Shown: piece after piece, positions 1-6,490 of the stretch
Numbering within the stretch: the stretch's first letter is position 1
Layout: each line of letters opens with the position of its first letter
From: a virus
Virus record (IMG/VR): IMGVR_UViG_3300019776_000690
Location: 1-32,716 of that record
Length of the DNA: 32,716 nt
Strand: one strand, 5' to 3'
The notes under the pieces: model-generated
The model's database searches: none
What the model was told of the DNA's origin: nothing
Seen by the model: only the letters and a program-made list of their open reading frames with translations
Made by a program: the position numbers and the translations under genes

Positions 1-52
1 GGTGCAACTCACAACAGAACGGGGTGCAGCCTGGAACAGAACGGGGTGCAGC
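1..52 (+). repeat. 22-bp tandem repeat, possible origin iterons
   Basis: Units start at 1, 23 and 45, each opening with GGTGCA(A/G). AACAGAACGGGGTGCAGC occurs twice, at 13-30 and 35-52. The third unit decays after GGTGCAGC into a small palindrome, GGTGCAGCGGCTGCACC at 45-61. The period is not a multiple of three, so successive units are read in different frames and selection is likely on the DNA rather than on a peptide repeat. Lambda places its origin iterons inside gene O, and the location here, inside the O-like gene just before its C-terminal domain, is the same. More copies may lie upstream of the window. Confidence 0.5.
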
Positions 53-446
53 GGCTGCACCCAATACGTCAATTAACCATCAAGGAACCGAACAGCAGCC
101 GCAGCGCGGGAATTCCGATGTGATCGCCGAGCAGGACCAAGCCGCCATCGATGCGCTGGATGAACGCCAACGCTTCGCCATGTTCGCCACCTGGATACCG
201 AGCGAGAAGGGATTGGCTGATCAACTCGCAATCGCCGGGCTTCCGGTTGAGTCGGTGACTGATGAGTTGTTCGCTGATTTCAAGGGCTTCTTCGTTGCCA
301 AGCCTGTGACCGTCGACAGCCCGTCTGGCTGGTGCTTTCGACTGGTCAAGTGGATCAAGCGTGAGCAGGTGAAGCGTGCCGGAGGCCAATCTGCGCCGCC
401 TGACTTCGACGACTCCAGTTGGGCTGATGATCTGGGGGATTTGTGA
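3..446 (+). CDS. Phage replication protein O-like, DnaT-type C-terminal domain (5' partial)
   Basis: The reading frame is open to the left edge, so the start codon is outside; 147 residues are visible. The GTG at 24 is inside repeated sequence and is probably not the start. After a low-complexity Gln/Gly/Ala linker (about the first 40 residues), the segment with FAMFATWIPSEKGLADQ followed by FADFKGFF and WCFRLVKWIK has the pattern of the DnaT/primosomal ssDNA-binding domain found at the C-terminus of many phage O-type initiators. The tail is acidic (DDSSWADDLGDL). The next gene is a lambda P-like helicase loader that overlaps its stop codon, which supports the role. The linker contains 22-bp tandem repeats that may be origin iterons. 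Confidence 0.7.
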   Translation, partial: CNSQQNGVQPGTERGAAAAPNTSINHQGTEQQPQRGNSDVIAEQDQAAIDALDERQRFAMFATWIPSEKGLADQLAIAGLPVESVTDELFADFKGFFVAKPVTVDSPSGWCFRLVKWIKREQVKRAGGQSAPPDFDDSSWADDLGDL

Positions 447-1207
447 TGGAGATGAAAGCGCCGCGTAGTGCTACTCAACTGCTCAGCAAGATGGGAAATC
501 TGCCACCCGTTGCGCTGGTTCAACCGAAGCAACTGCCGCCCGGCACCACCGACGTCGTTAACGCACTGTTCAAAGAGCTACAGGCGATTTTTCCGGCATG
601 GAGACAAGCCTGGCCCGACGATGATGCTTTGCGAGCTGCAAAACGCAGCTGGATCAAGGCATTCATCGTCGCCGGAATCAATACCCTTGAGCAGATCCGA
701 TACGGGCTTCAGAACTGCCGTCAGTACGGCGGCGATTTCGCGCCGAGCGTTGGCAAGTTCGTGAAGTGGTGCCAGCCAACGCCTGAGATGTTAGGCGTCC
801 CTTCGCACGATAAGGCCTTCCGTGAAGCGCTGGTCAATTTGGACCCGAGCCGCGCCTCTTCCCGTGTGTGGTCGCACCCCGCGGTGCGTCATGCGGCGCT
901 CCAGTGCGAGATGCACAACCTGAACAGCCTGGTGTCGGAGAAGGCTAGCAAGGTCTTCGATCGGGCGTACGACATCACCATCCGGATGCTGGTCCAGGGA
1001 AAGCCGCTTGAGGATATCGCCGTCGGCATCGGGCACGACTCGCAGAAGCCCGAAGTGCAGCTGGCCCAGGAATACGGTGAGGCGCGGCTACTGGCAACCA
1101 TGGCTCGCCAATCCATTCCAGTCGACGGCCAGACCGCCCGCGCTCAATTGCTGTCTCGGTTCGGTACTCGAGAAAAAACAAACATCGAGGGCCACCCTAA
1201 TGCCTGA
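446..1207 (+). CDS. Phage replication protein P-like (helicase loader)
   Basis: The predicted product is 253 residues, similar in size to lambda P (233 aa). The segment from about residue 30 to 110, with LQAIFPAWRQAW, AKRSWIKAF, IRYGLQNCR and FAPSVGKFVKWC, is characteristic of the phage lambda P family, which recruits the host replicative helicase DnaB to the phage origin. The ATG at 446 overlaps the TGA of the O-like gene (TGATG), giving translational coupling, with a GGGGG stretch at 434-438 as ribosome site. An in-frame GTG at 443 is possible but less likely. The C-terminal 100 residues are less conserved and basic. Confidence 0.8.
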   Translation: MEMKAPRSATQLLSKMGNLPPVALVQPKQLPPGTTDVVNALFKELQAIFPAWRQAWPDDDALRAAKRSWIKAFIVAGINTLEQIRYGLQNCRQYGGDFAPSVGKFVKWCQPTPEMLGVPSHDKAFREALVNLDPSRASSRVWSHPAVRHAALQCEMHNLNSLVSEKASKVFDRAYDITIRMLVQGKPLEDIAVGIGHDSQKPEVQLAQEYGEARLLATMARQSIPVDGQTARAQLLSRFGTREKTNIEGHPNA

Positions 1208-1409
1208 TCGCCTGCTGGCTGTTCCTGACCCAGAGAACTACCGCTTCGCCGTGTTTTGCTGCTCTTACAAGTGGGATCTGGGGAGTACTCCCGATCACGC
1301 ACTCGCGCTGTTTGTTGATCAGGCGATGGCCGAGCGTTATGGCGCATCGATGTGGCCGAACACTTTTCAAGTCGTCGATCTTTTGGCGCCCGCAGGTAAC
1401 CCGCAATGA
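1200..1409 (+). CDS. Small hypothetical phage protein (69 aa)
   Basis: The ATG at 1200 overlaps the stop of the P-like gene (ATGCCTGA), and the stop at 1407-1409 overlaps the start of the integrase gene (ATGA). This tight coupling on both sides argues that it is a real gene of the early operon. The protein begins MPDRLLAVPDPENYRFAVFC and has no membrane segment or motif that I recognise. The phrase DHALALFVDQAMAERYGASMW looks helical. A GAGG at 1187-1190 is a plausible ribosome site. Function unknown. Confidence 0.6.
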   Translation: MPDRLLAVPDPENYRFAVFCCSYKWDLGSTPDHALALFVDQAMAERYGASMWPNTFQVVDLLAPAGNPQ

Positions 1410-2734
1410 CCGCCCAAGTGAAAACCCTGACCGTGAAACTTTCGGATGCCGAAATTGAGCGTAGTGCCAAGAAGCTGCACATCCGCGATCTGCGAGATGC
1501 GAGTCACCCGGCGTTGCACTTTCGTTTCGCGAAGAATCGAGCGCGCGGTTCCTGGTACTTGCTCAGCAAGCGCACCTGGCACCGGATTGGCGGGTTTCCA
1601 GATCTGAGTACCAAGCAGGTTGTGGCCGCGTTGCCGACGGTGCGCCTTCGGGTTGCTGCCGACGAGGGCTCAACGCTTTCAACTTGGGTCACTACCGGTG
1701 AGTTGTTGGCTTGGTATGCCGATCGAATGGCCCGCGACCGCAACCTGTCCGAGAAACGCAAGAAAACCGGTGCCTCGGCCATTAAATGCCACCTGATGCC
1801 ACGCTTGGGCGACCTGCCGCTGACCGACATCGACAAGGCCACACTCGACAGTCAGCTCATGTGGCCATTGCAGGAAAGCATTTCCATCGACTACGTGCGC
1901 CTGGTGTTCCAATTGCTGGCCCTGGTCTTCCGACAGGCGTTCAAGTTGGGCCTGATTTCGTCCAACCCCATGGCGTCCGTCAAGTTTAGTGACTTCTCCA
2001 AGGCGAAGGTGGGTATCAAGCCTTCCCGGTTGCGCAGCACCCAGCTTCAAGACCTCATGACATGTTTGCTCGATGCCATGGCGAACAACCCTTCAGACGG
2101 ACTGTTGGCTCTGATGATGCTCTGCCATGGCACCCGCATCGGTGAAACCCGGCTGGCACGCTGGTCGCACATCAGCTTGGCTGAGCGTGAGTGGTTCATT
2201 CCGGCCGAGCACACCAAGACCGGTGTAGAGCATCACCTGCCGCTGACCGATCAGGTGCGCAAGGTGCTCATCAGCTATCGCGAGATCCAGCGGGCCAACG
2301 GGTATGACGGTCAGTTCTTATTCCCGTCCCGTAATGGAAAGGCACTCAGCGAAGGGCAGGCGAGTGCCGTGTTCGTGCGGCTGGGGCATGGCGAGTGGAC
2401 CAGTCATGACTTGCGCAAAGTCGCCCGCACCGGTTGGGCAGACCTTGGCGTCGACCACCTGATTGGTGAACTGCTGATCAACCATGCCATGGGCCACAAC
2501 GTGAAGGTGTACATCCAGTCGGACGTCATGAGCCGTAAGCGCGATGCGCTAGAGCAGTGGCACGCGCATCTAGATACGAAGGGCTTTGACCAGATTCATA
2601 TGTTGACCGGCGTTAGATTCGGAGATTCCGGTAGAGCGCTGGAAGCCACAGAACACAAGGCCTGCGAGGCCACTCAAGAATCAACCATAGGCGAGGTTTC
2701 AAATCATGCAGAAAGGTCGAGTGCCTGGCTTTAA
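1406..2734 (+). CDS. int: Tyrosine-type site-specific integrase
   Basis: The product is 442 residues. A SAM-like core-binding domain lies at about 95-205 (KKTGASAIKCHLMPRLGDL, FRQAFKLGLISSNPM). The catalytic domain follows, with R244 (CHGTRIGE), a lysine in HTKTGVEHHLPL, H334 and R337 (TSHDLRKVART), H360 (INHAMGH) and the probable nucleophile Y369 (VKVYIQSD). The H360-Y369 spacing of nine matches the family. The last 50 residues are a poorly conserved tail. Integrases of this family recombine phage attP with a bacterial attB, often a tRNA gene. It overlaps the preceding gene by 4 bp and lies inside the early operon rather than at the prophage end, which is unusual. All catalytic residues are present. 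Confidence 0.9.
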   Translation: MTAQVKTLTVKLSDAEIERSAKKLHIRDLRDASHPALHFRFAKNRARGSWYLLSKRTWHRIGGFPDLSTKQVVAALPTVRLRVAADEGSTLSTWVTTGELLAWYADRMARDRNLSEKRKKTGASAIKCHLMPRLGDLPLTDIDKATLDSQLMWPLQESISIDYVRLVFQLLALVFRQAFKLGLISSNPMASVKFSDFSKAKVGIKPSRLRSTQLQDLMTCLLDAMANNPSDGLLALMMLCHGTRIGETRLARWSHISLAEREWFIPAEHTKTGVEHHLPLTDQVRKVLISYREIQRANGYDGQFLFPSRNGKALSEGQASAVFVRLGHGEWTSHDLRKVARTGWADLGVDHLIGELLINHAMGHNVKVYIQSDVMSRKRDALEQWHAHLDTKGFDQIHMLTGVRFGDSGRALEATEHKACEATQESTIGEVSNHAERSSAWL

Positions 2735-3026
2735 GCGAGAACGCATCGAGCTGGAGCTTTGCTCGATCTGCGTGGGGAAAGCGGTAGTAAAAGGTCTGTT
2801 TTATGAGCTGGTTTGTACTGATTGTAACGGATCTGGTTGGGTTGTTCAGGGCAGCAAGTTGGTGCTTTCTTCCGACGAATTGGTCACCCAATTGAGCTTC
2901 AAATTACAGAATGCTCAGCGTGAAATTTCAGTGCTGAAAGGTTCGCCACCGATGAGCGAACCACAAAGCCAAAACGAACGATCGAACCGCCTAGGGGCGG
3001 GCGGCACAAATTACACAGGGGATTAA
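2706..3026 (+). CDS. Small protein with paired CxxC motifs
   Basis: The product is 106 residues and overlaps the 3' end of the integrase gene by 29 bp. Residues about 18-45 contain CSIC and, 19 residues later, CTDCNGSGW, the layout of a zinc-ribbon or DnaJ-like Cys knuckle. The rest is a helical stretch (LVTQLSFKLQNAQREISVLKG) that may be a short coiled coil, then a polar tail. Base composition is lower in GC than in the replication genes. GAGG at 2695-2698 is the likely ribosome site. It is probably a nucleic-acid-binding or regulatory accessory protein, but no family is recognised. Confidence 0.6.
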   Translation: MQKGRVPGFKRERIELELCSICVGKAVVKGLFYELVCTDCNGSGWVVQGSKLVLSSDELVTQLSFKLQNAQREISVLKGSPPMSEPQSQNERSNRLGAGGTNYTGD

Positions 3027-3030
3027 AGAG

Positions 3031-3420
3031 ATGATGATTCGCAAGCCAGCGGGCCGGCCATTGGGCGATACCGAATATTTGCTTGAGCAATGGGGATGGT
3101 GGCGGATGGATGGGCTGGGAGTACCGGGATACACGTCACCGACACTTGCGCTGATGCGCCAAGCAATGACATACGTTGGGCCTAGTAAAAACTATTGCAT
3201 CACCGATGATTGGGCTCTTGCGATTGACAATGGCGTCGCTAAGCTTACACAACGCGATCAGCAGATGGGCGATATTATCTGGCTTTATTTTGGCGCCAAA
3301 TGGCCGATGGTGAAAGTTGGAAAGTTTTACGGTTTGAGTGAGGGCAAAGCAAGAGAGCTGGTCAGAGCTGGGGTCGCGTGGGTAGACTGCGCAGTAAGAA
3401 CAACAAGGTTGGTAGCCTAA
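3031..3420 (+). CDS. Probable phage antiterminator, Q-like
   Basis: The product is 129 residues. The N-terminal half has LLEQWGWWRMDG and the C-terminal half has a helix-turn-helix-like stretch, YFGAKWPMVKVGKFYGLSEGKARELVRAGVAWVD, split by a predicted turn at GLS. Phage Q-type antiterminators share this size, the Trp-rich N-terminus and the final ...ARxxVxxAxxWxD pattern. It is the last gene before the late region, which is where lambdoid phages keep Q. Q proteins load on RNA polymerase near the late promoter and let it read through terminators, which fits the two tandem terminators at 4512-4577. The call rests on pattern and position. The neighbouring ATG at 3034 is an alternative start. Confidence 0.55.
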   Translation: MMIRKPAGRPLGDTEYLLEQWGWWRMDGLGVPGYTSPTLALMRQAMTYVGPSKNYCITDDWALAIDNGVAKLTQRDQQMGDIIWLYFGAKWPMVKVGKFYGLSEGKARELVRAGVAWVDCAVRTTRLVA

Positions 3421-3470
3421 TAAAAAGTTGTTTGTATTAATGAAATTTAGATATGGCGGGGACGGGTAGA

Positions 3471-4397
3471 ATGAAATGGATTTGCCATGTGATTGCTTGC
3501 TGCTCATTATTGTTCGTTTTTTCTGCTGAGGCTAAGCAAGAAACTAATGTAGGTGCGGCTAGTGTTGGGTTGGCGAAAACTGATGGTGCAGTTTCTGTGT
3601 CAAGTTTGGTGGCGACCGTTGGTGATAAAGAACGTGAGTTAATTTTGCTGAGAGAGCAAAATAAACTATTTAAAGACTTCCAGTCTTTGCAGCAGACTAC
3701 GGTGTATTGGTCGTTGACTGGCGTGTTTGGGTTGGTGATGATTCTCGTAGGTGCGAGTTTTTACACTAACTTCAGGTTTTACGAAAAAGATAAGGAGAAT
3801 CTTAAAGTCGAATTAGATACTAAGCTTGAAAATTTCGGTTCAATTATCAATGCTCAAATGCTGGATCAGCGGCGCGAAGCCGATCAGTCAGTTGAGCGGA
3901 ACAGCCAAAGAATTCAAGATATAATGTTGGCTCAGCTTTCTGAAGTCCGCGCCTCACTGGATGCTATTCGCTTGGAGATCTCTAGCGAATTTAAAGGTGT
4001 GTCTGAGAGCCAGACAAAATTTGAAAGTGAACTGCGTTCCGTTCGAAAATCGCTCTCTGACGCTGAAATTGAACTGCGGAAGGTCGAGCTAGAGTTTTGG
4101 GATGCTCAAGATATTCCAGACAATATGATGATTACACTATGTCAGGCTCTCAAGGCAGCGGCCAGTGCAGGTGATAAGCGGGCCGTTTCTGATATATATG
4201 AAAAGATGGTGACTGTTTTAAAAGATAAGTATGAAGGTGATTTGGGGATGGATTTAGATGTGTCAATTTACACGAAGAAAATGTTGGATGTGTGTGCACA
4301 GTATGATCCAAAGGGTGTTGCTGAGGTGAAAAAGCATTTGTCAAAAGTCAAGGTGAACGTGGAGGCGGAAGCGGAAGCGGAAGCGGTAAGTAGCTAA
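3471..4397 (+). CDS. Membrane-anchored coiled-coil protein, AT-rich cargo gene
   Basis: The start at 3471 is chosen because GGCGGGGA at 3455-3462 sits eight bases upstream and the product then opens with a signal-like sequence, MKWICHVIACCSLLFVFS. The 308-residue product then has a short polar region, a transmembrane segment at about 83-105 (WSLTGVFGLVMILVGASFY) and a long charged coiled coil to about residue 215. A helical C-terminal domain ends in an EAEAEAEA run encoded by repeated GCGGAA units (4364-4387). Base composition is clearly more AT-rich than the flanking phage genes, suggesting recent acquisition. No family is recognised. A role in envelope modification or superinfection exclusion is possible but is only inference from its position. 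Confidence 0.65.
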   Translation: MKWICHVIACCSLLFVFSAEAKQETNVGAASVGLAKTDGAVSVSSLVATVGDKERELILLREQNKLFKDFQSLQQTTVYWSLTGVFGLVMILVGASFYTNFRFYEKDKENLKVELDTKLENFGSIINAQMLDQRREADQSVERNSQRIQDIMLAQLSEVRASLDAIRLEISSEFKGVSESQTKFESELRSVRKSLSDAEIELRKVELEFWDAQDIPDNMMITLCQALKAAASAGDKRAVSDIYEKMVTVLKDKYEGDLGMDLDVSIYTKKMLDVCAQYDPKGVAEVKKHLSKVKVNVEAEAEAEAVSS

Positions 4398-4469
4398 TCG
4401 GATATGCAGGTAGCTATTCTTGCGTTCATCTTTCTCGCGCAGGGTTTTCCGCGCGGAATAGTTGTGTTT

Positions 4470-4493
4470 TCATAGCAGCGTGAACTGCTATGA
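4470..4493. repeat. Perfect 9-bp inverted repeat
   Basis: TCATAGCAG at 4470-4478 and CTGCTATGA at 4485-4493 form a perfect dyad with a 6-base spacer. It lies between the Q-side cargo gene and the two terminators that precede the holin. It could be an operator or an RNA hairpin in the late leader. There is no T-run after it, so it is not itself a terminator. A second palindrome, TTCCGCGCGGAA, is at 4446-4457. Confidence 0.45.
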
Positions 4494-4511
4494 ACGCAGC
4501 GAGACGCTTTC

Positions 4512-4539
4512 AAAGCCCGACCATCGAGTCGGGTTTTTT
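4512..4539 (+). terminator. Intrinsic terminator before late genes (first of two)
   Basis: CCCGAC (4516-4521) and GTCGGG (4528-4533) enclose a 6-base loop and are followed by six T. The AAAG before the stem can extend pairing into the T-run. It is placed like lambda tR', between Q and the lysis/head genes, so it would need antitermination for late expression. Confidence 0.75.
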
Positions 4540-4551
4540 ATGCCTAATTAC

Positions 4552-4577
4552 AAGCCCTGCCTCTAGCAGGGTTTTTT
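4552..4577 (+). terminator. Intrinsic terminator before late genes (second of two)
   Basis: CCCTGC (4555-4560) and GCAGGG (4566-4571) enclose the loop CTCTA and are followed by six T (4572-4577). It stands 12 bases after the first terminator. Its sequence layout, ending TTTTTTCGTTTTTGG, matches the other hairpins set before late modules at 12251, 14055, 18549, 24342 and 25441. Confidence 0.75.
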
Positions 4578-4656
4578 CGTTTTTGGCCCCATGCTTGGCT
4601 CTTTGCTTCAAGCGGATGACAGTGACATGGATGCCGAATCAATTTGAGGACTGCAG

Positions 4657-5001
4657 ATGAACACGGAGCAACAAGCTCTCGCGGATGTTCCCCTTTGGTT
4701 ATTGATACTGTTGAGCATGGCGGGGCTGTCGGGAGAGATGCTGAGAGCGTCAGGCAGTGACCTCGGTCTGCAGCAGATCCTGCAACGCGTAGCGTTACGG
4801 TTTCTCGCATCCGGTCTGTTGGGGATGGCCACGTTGCTACTTGCAATGGCGCTCTGGAACAACCTGTACTTGGCGGCCGGCTTGGGCATCGTAATCGCGG
4901 TGATTGGGGCAGATGTCGCGGGAGGTCTTTACACGCAATTTTTGGCGAGAAAGGCGGGTGTTAGTGACCCATCGACAACGAACAATCTGGGCGATCAGTA
5001 A
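4657..5001 (+). CDS. Holin
   Basis: The product is 114 residues with three hydrophobic segments: about 12-30 (VPLWLLILLSMAGLSGEM), 49-67 (LASGLLGMATLLLAMALW) and 71-92 (YLAAGLGIVIAVIGADVAGG). A polar C-terminus follows. Size, three-segment topology and position as first late gene fit a phage holin, possibly of the LydA-like superfamily III type. Holins form inner-membrane lesions that release endolysin and time lysis. GAGGAC at 4645-4650 precedes the ATG at good spacing. Its endolysin and spanin partners are 20 kb downstream at 25481-26655, so the lysis genes are split. An upstream 18-codon open frame at 4591-4647 has no ribosome site and is not called. Confidence 0.75.
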   Translation: MNTEQQALADVPLWLLILLSMAGLSGEMLRASGSDLGLQQILQRVALRFLASGLLGMATLLLAMALWNNLYLAAGLGIVIAVIGADVAGGLYTQFLARKAGVSDPSTTNNLGDQ

Positions 5002-5027
5002 GAGCTGGCAGAGGGGAGGGCGGTGCA

Positions 5028-5765
5028 GTGTTCAAGGTAGGTATTGGATTGGATGCCGCCCCAGTTCTCTGGGAGTTGGACGATATTGCCCGTCGGCAGA
5101 TGCCTTTCGCGCAGGTGCTGACAGCGACCCGGCTGGCTCAGCGGGTCAAGAAGGGCATGATCCCCGTCATGAAGGCGCGACTTGATCGGCCGACACCGAC
5201 CACGTTGAACAGTCTGTTTGTGAAGGCGGCCACCAAGAGTCGGGCCGCGGAGGTCTATTTCAAGGACTCATGGGCGTCCGGTATCCCTGCTGATGCGTAC
5301 CTTCAGCAGGCTGTTGGTGGTGGGCTGCGTCCGCATAAGCGCTTTGAAAAGGCGCTGATTGCGCGCGGCGTCATGCAATCCAATGAGTACGCCGTGCCCA
5401 CGGCGCCATTCATGAACCAATACGGCAACGTCTCACGCGGCACCATGACCAAGATCCTTTCTGGCTTGGGCGCCGCGTCGATGCGGGCAGGCTACCAGGC
5501 CAATGCCACTAGCAGCCGCCGCAGCAAGTCCAAGGGCAACTCCCATCGATATTTCCCCGGAGAGGTTGATGGTTCGCGAGCAGTGTGGGAACGCGTGTCG
5601 ATGGGCATGGGGGATGCTGTTCGCCCGGTCTTTGTCTTCAGTGCGTCGGCCCCGCGTTACCGCACTATTTTCCCGTTCTTCAAGATCGGCGAGAACATTG
5701 TAAAGGCGAACCACGCGGCCGAGTTTGCCCAGGCATTCGCCGAGGCGCGCGCGTCCGCCCATTGA
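5028..5765 (+). CDS. Conserved phage protein of unknown function (holin-terminase interval)
   Basis: The GTG at 5028 is chosen because GAGGGGAGGG at 5011-5020 stands just upstream and the frame has no suitable ATG nearby. The 245-residue product contains VKKGMIPVMKARLDRPTPTTLNSL followed by a beta-like VYFKDSW. I recall this DRPTP-xTLxSL pattern from many uncharacterised prophage proteins encoded just upstream of terminase genes. It has no signal peptide or membrane segment; the middle is Ser/Arg/Lys-rich (SSRRSKSKGNSHR). A virion or DNA-packaging accessory role is suggested only by its location between holin and TerS. Confidence 0.65.
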   Translation: MFKVGIGLDAAPVLWELDDIARRQMPFAQVLTATRLAQRVKKGMIPVMKARLDRPTPTTLNSLFVKAATKSRAAEVYFKDSWASGIPADAYLQQAVGGGLRPHKRFEKALIARGVMQSNEYAVPTAPFMNQYGNVSRGTMTKILSGLGAASMRAGYQANATSSRRSKSKGNSHRYFPGEVDGSRAVWERVSMGMGDAVRPVFVFSASAPRYRTIFPFFKIGENIVKANHAAEFAQAFAEARASAH

Positions 5766-5791
5766 TCGGGCGTCGAGGTTGCGAAATGTGG

Positions 5792-5817
5792 AAAAAGGCC
5801 GCTTTTCGTGCGGTTTT
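5792..5817 (+). terminator. Weak hairpin with T-tract after the 5028 gene
   Basis: CCGC (5799-5802) and GCGG (5810-5813) enclose a 7-base loop, with an A-run before and TTTT after. The stem is only four GC pairs, so termination efficiency is doubtful. It lies at the start of the presumed cos region. Confidence 0.35.
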
Positions 5818-5905
5818 CGCTTGACAGGCGACCCTCCGGGCAAATCCAAAAGGTACTCCCAGACCCCACCCCCATTGGGGGTAATTCGGGCCCCGCTTCT
5901 TCGCT
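5818..5905. other. Candidate cos region upstream of terminase genes
   Basis: This non-coding stretch lies immediately before the Nu1-like TerS gene, where lambda-type phages carry cosN and cosB. It holds several dyads suited to a staggered cut, CCCCC-ATT-GGGGG at 5869-5881 and GGGCCC around 5888-5893, plus ACCCTCCGGGC at 5831-5841. A lambda-family TerS and GpA-type TerL in the next genes imply cos rather than headful packaging. The cut position cannot be fixed by eye. Confidence 0.4.
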
Positions 5906-5944
5906 ATGTATGACCCATTTTCAGAGGTTGGTTGTTGTGTAGTT

Positions 5945-6490
5945 ATGGCTAATCCATCGATCACTCGTAAGCCTGAATGGCTAAACAAATCCCGCATGGC
6001 TGAAAGCTTGGGTATCACCACGCAGGCCTTCGATAAATGGGGGGTCGTGGCCGTTGCAAAGATCGGGCGCGAGTCCTTTTATGACGTCCGGTCAGTGCTG
6101 GATAACCGGCTGAAACATCAGGATGGGAAACAACAACCTGGCTCCGAAGAAGTCGATCCGCTCATTGGTTACAAGATTGATTGCGAGCGCCTGCGCCTGA
6201 CCCGAGAGCAGGCCGATGCCCAGGCGCGCAAAAACAAGATCGGCGACAAGGAGCTTGTCCCGGTCGGGTTCATGATTTTCGCGCTCTCCAGCCTGTCGGC
6301 GCAGTTGGCCTCAACCCTGAACACCATTCCCAAAAGCGTGAAGCGCAAGCACCCCGATATCGCAGTGCGTCACCTTGATGCAGTCGAAACCGAAATTGCC
6401 GTTACGCGTAACGCTGCTGTCGGGTTGGCTGACCGCATACCGGAGCTTTTAGATGAGTACATCGCCACCGTGGATGAGGCCACTGGTTGA
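5945..6490 (+). CDS. Terminase small subunit, Nu1 family
   Basis: The 181-residue product begins MANPSITRKPEWLNKSRMAE and has a winged helix-turn-helix at about 15-55 (MAESLGITTQAFDKWGVVAV, ESFYDVRSVLDNRL), as in lambda Nu1, which binds cos DNA and recruits the large subunit. The C-terminal half is helical, with LERLRL-type heptads and a basic IPKSVKRKHPD, and would contact the large subunit. The start at 5945 matches family N-termini although its ribosome site is weak (AGAGG at 5923-5927 is far). The in-frame ATG at 5906 adds 13 residues. The 3' end overlaps the large-subunit gene by 38 bp. Confidence 0.85.
   Translation: MANPSITRKPEWLNKSRMAESLGITTQAFDKWGVVAVAKIGRESFYDVRSVLDNRLKHQDGKQQPGSEEVDPLIGYKIDCERLRLTREQADAQARKNKIGDKELVPVGFMIFALSSLSAQLASTLNTIPKSVKRKHPDIAVRHLDAVETEIAVTRNAAVGLADRIPELLDEYIATVDEATG

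Noticed and set aside
4591-4647. An 18-codon open frame between the second terminator and the holin
   Set aside because: No ribosome site, and the short Asp-rich peptide shows no leader-peptide character. It could be a coincidence of the holin leader.
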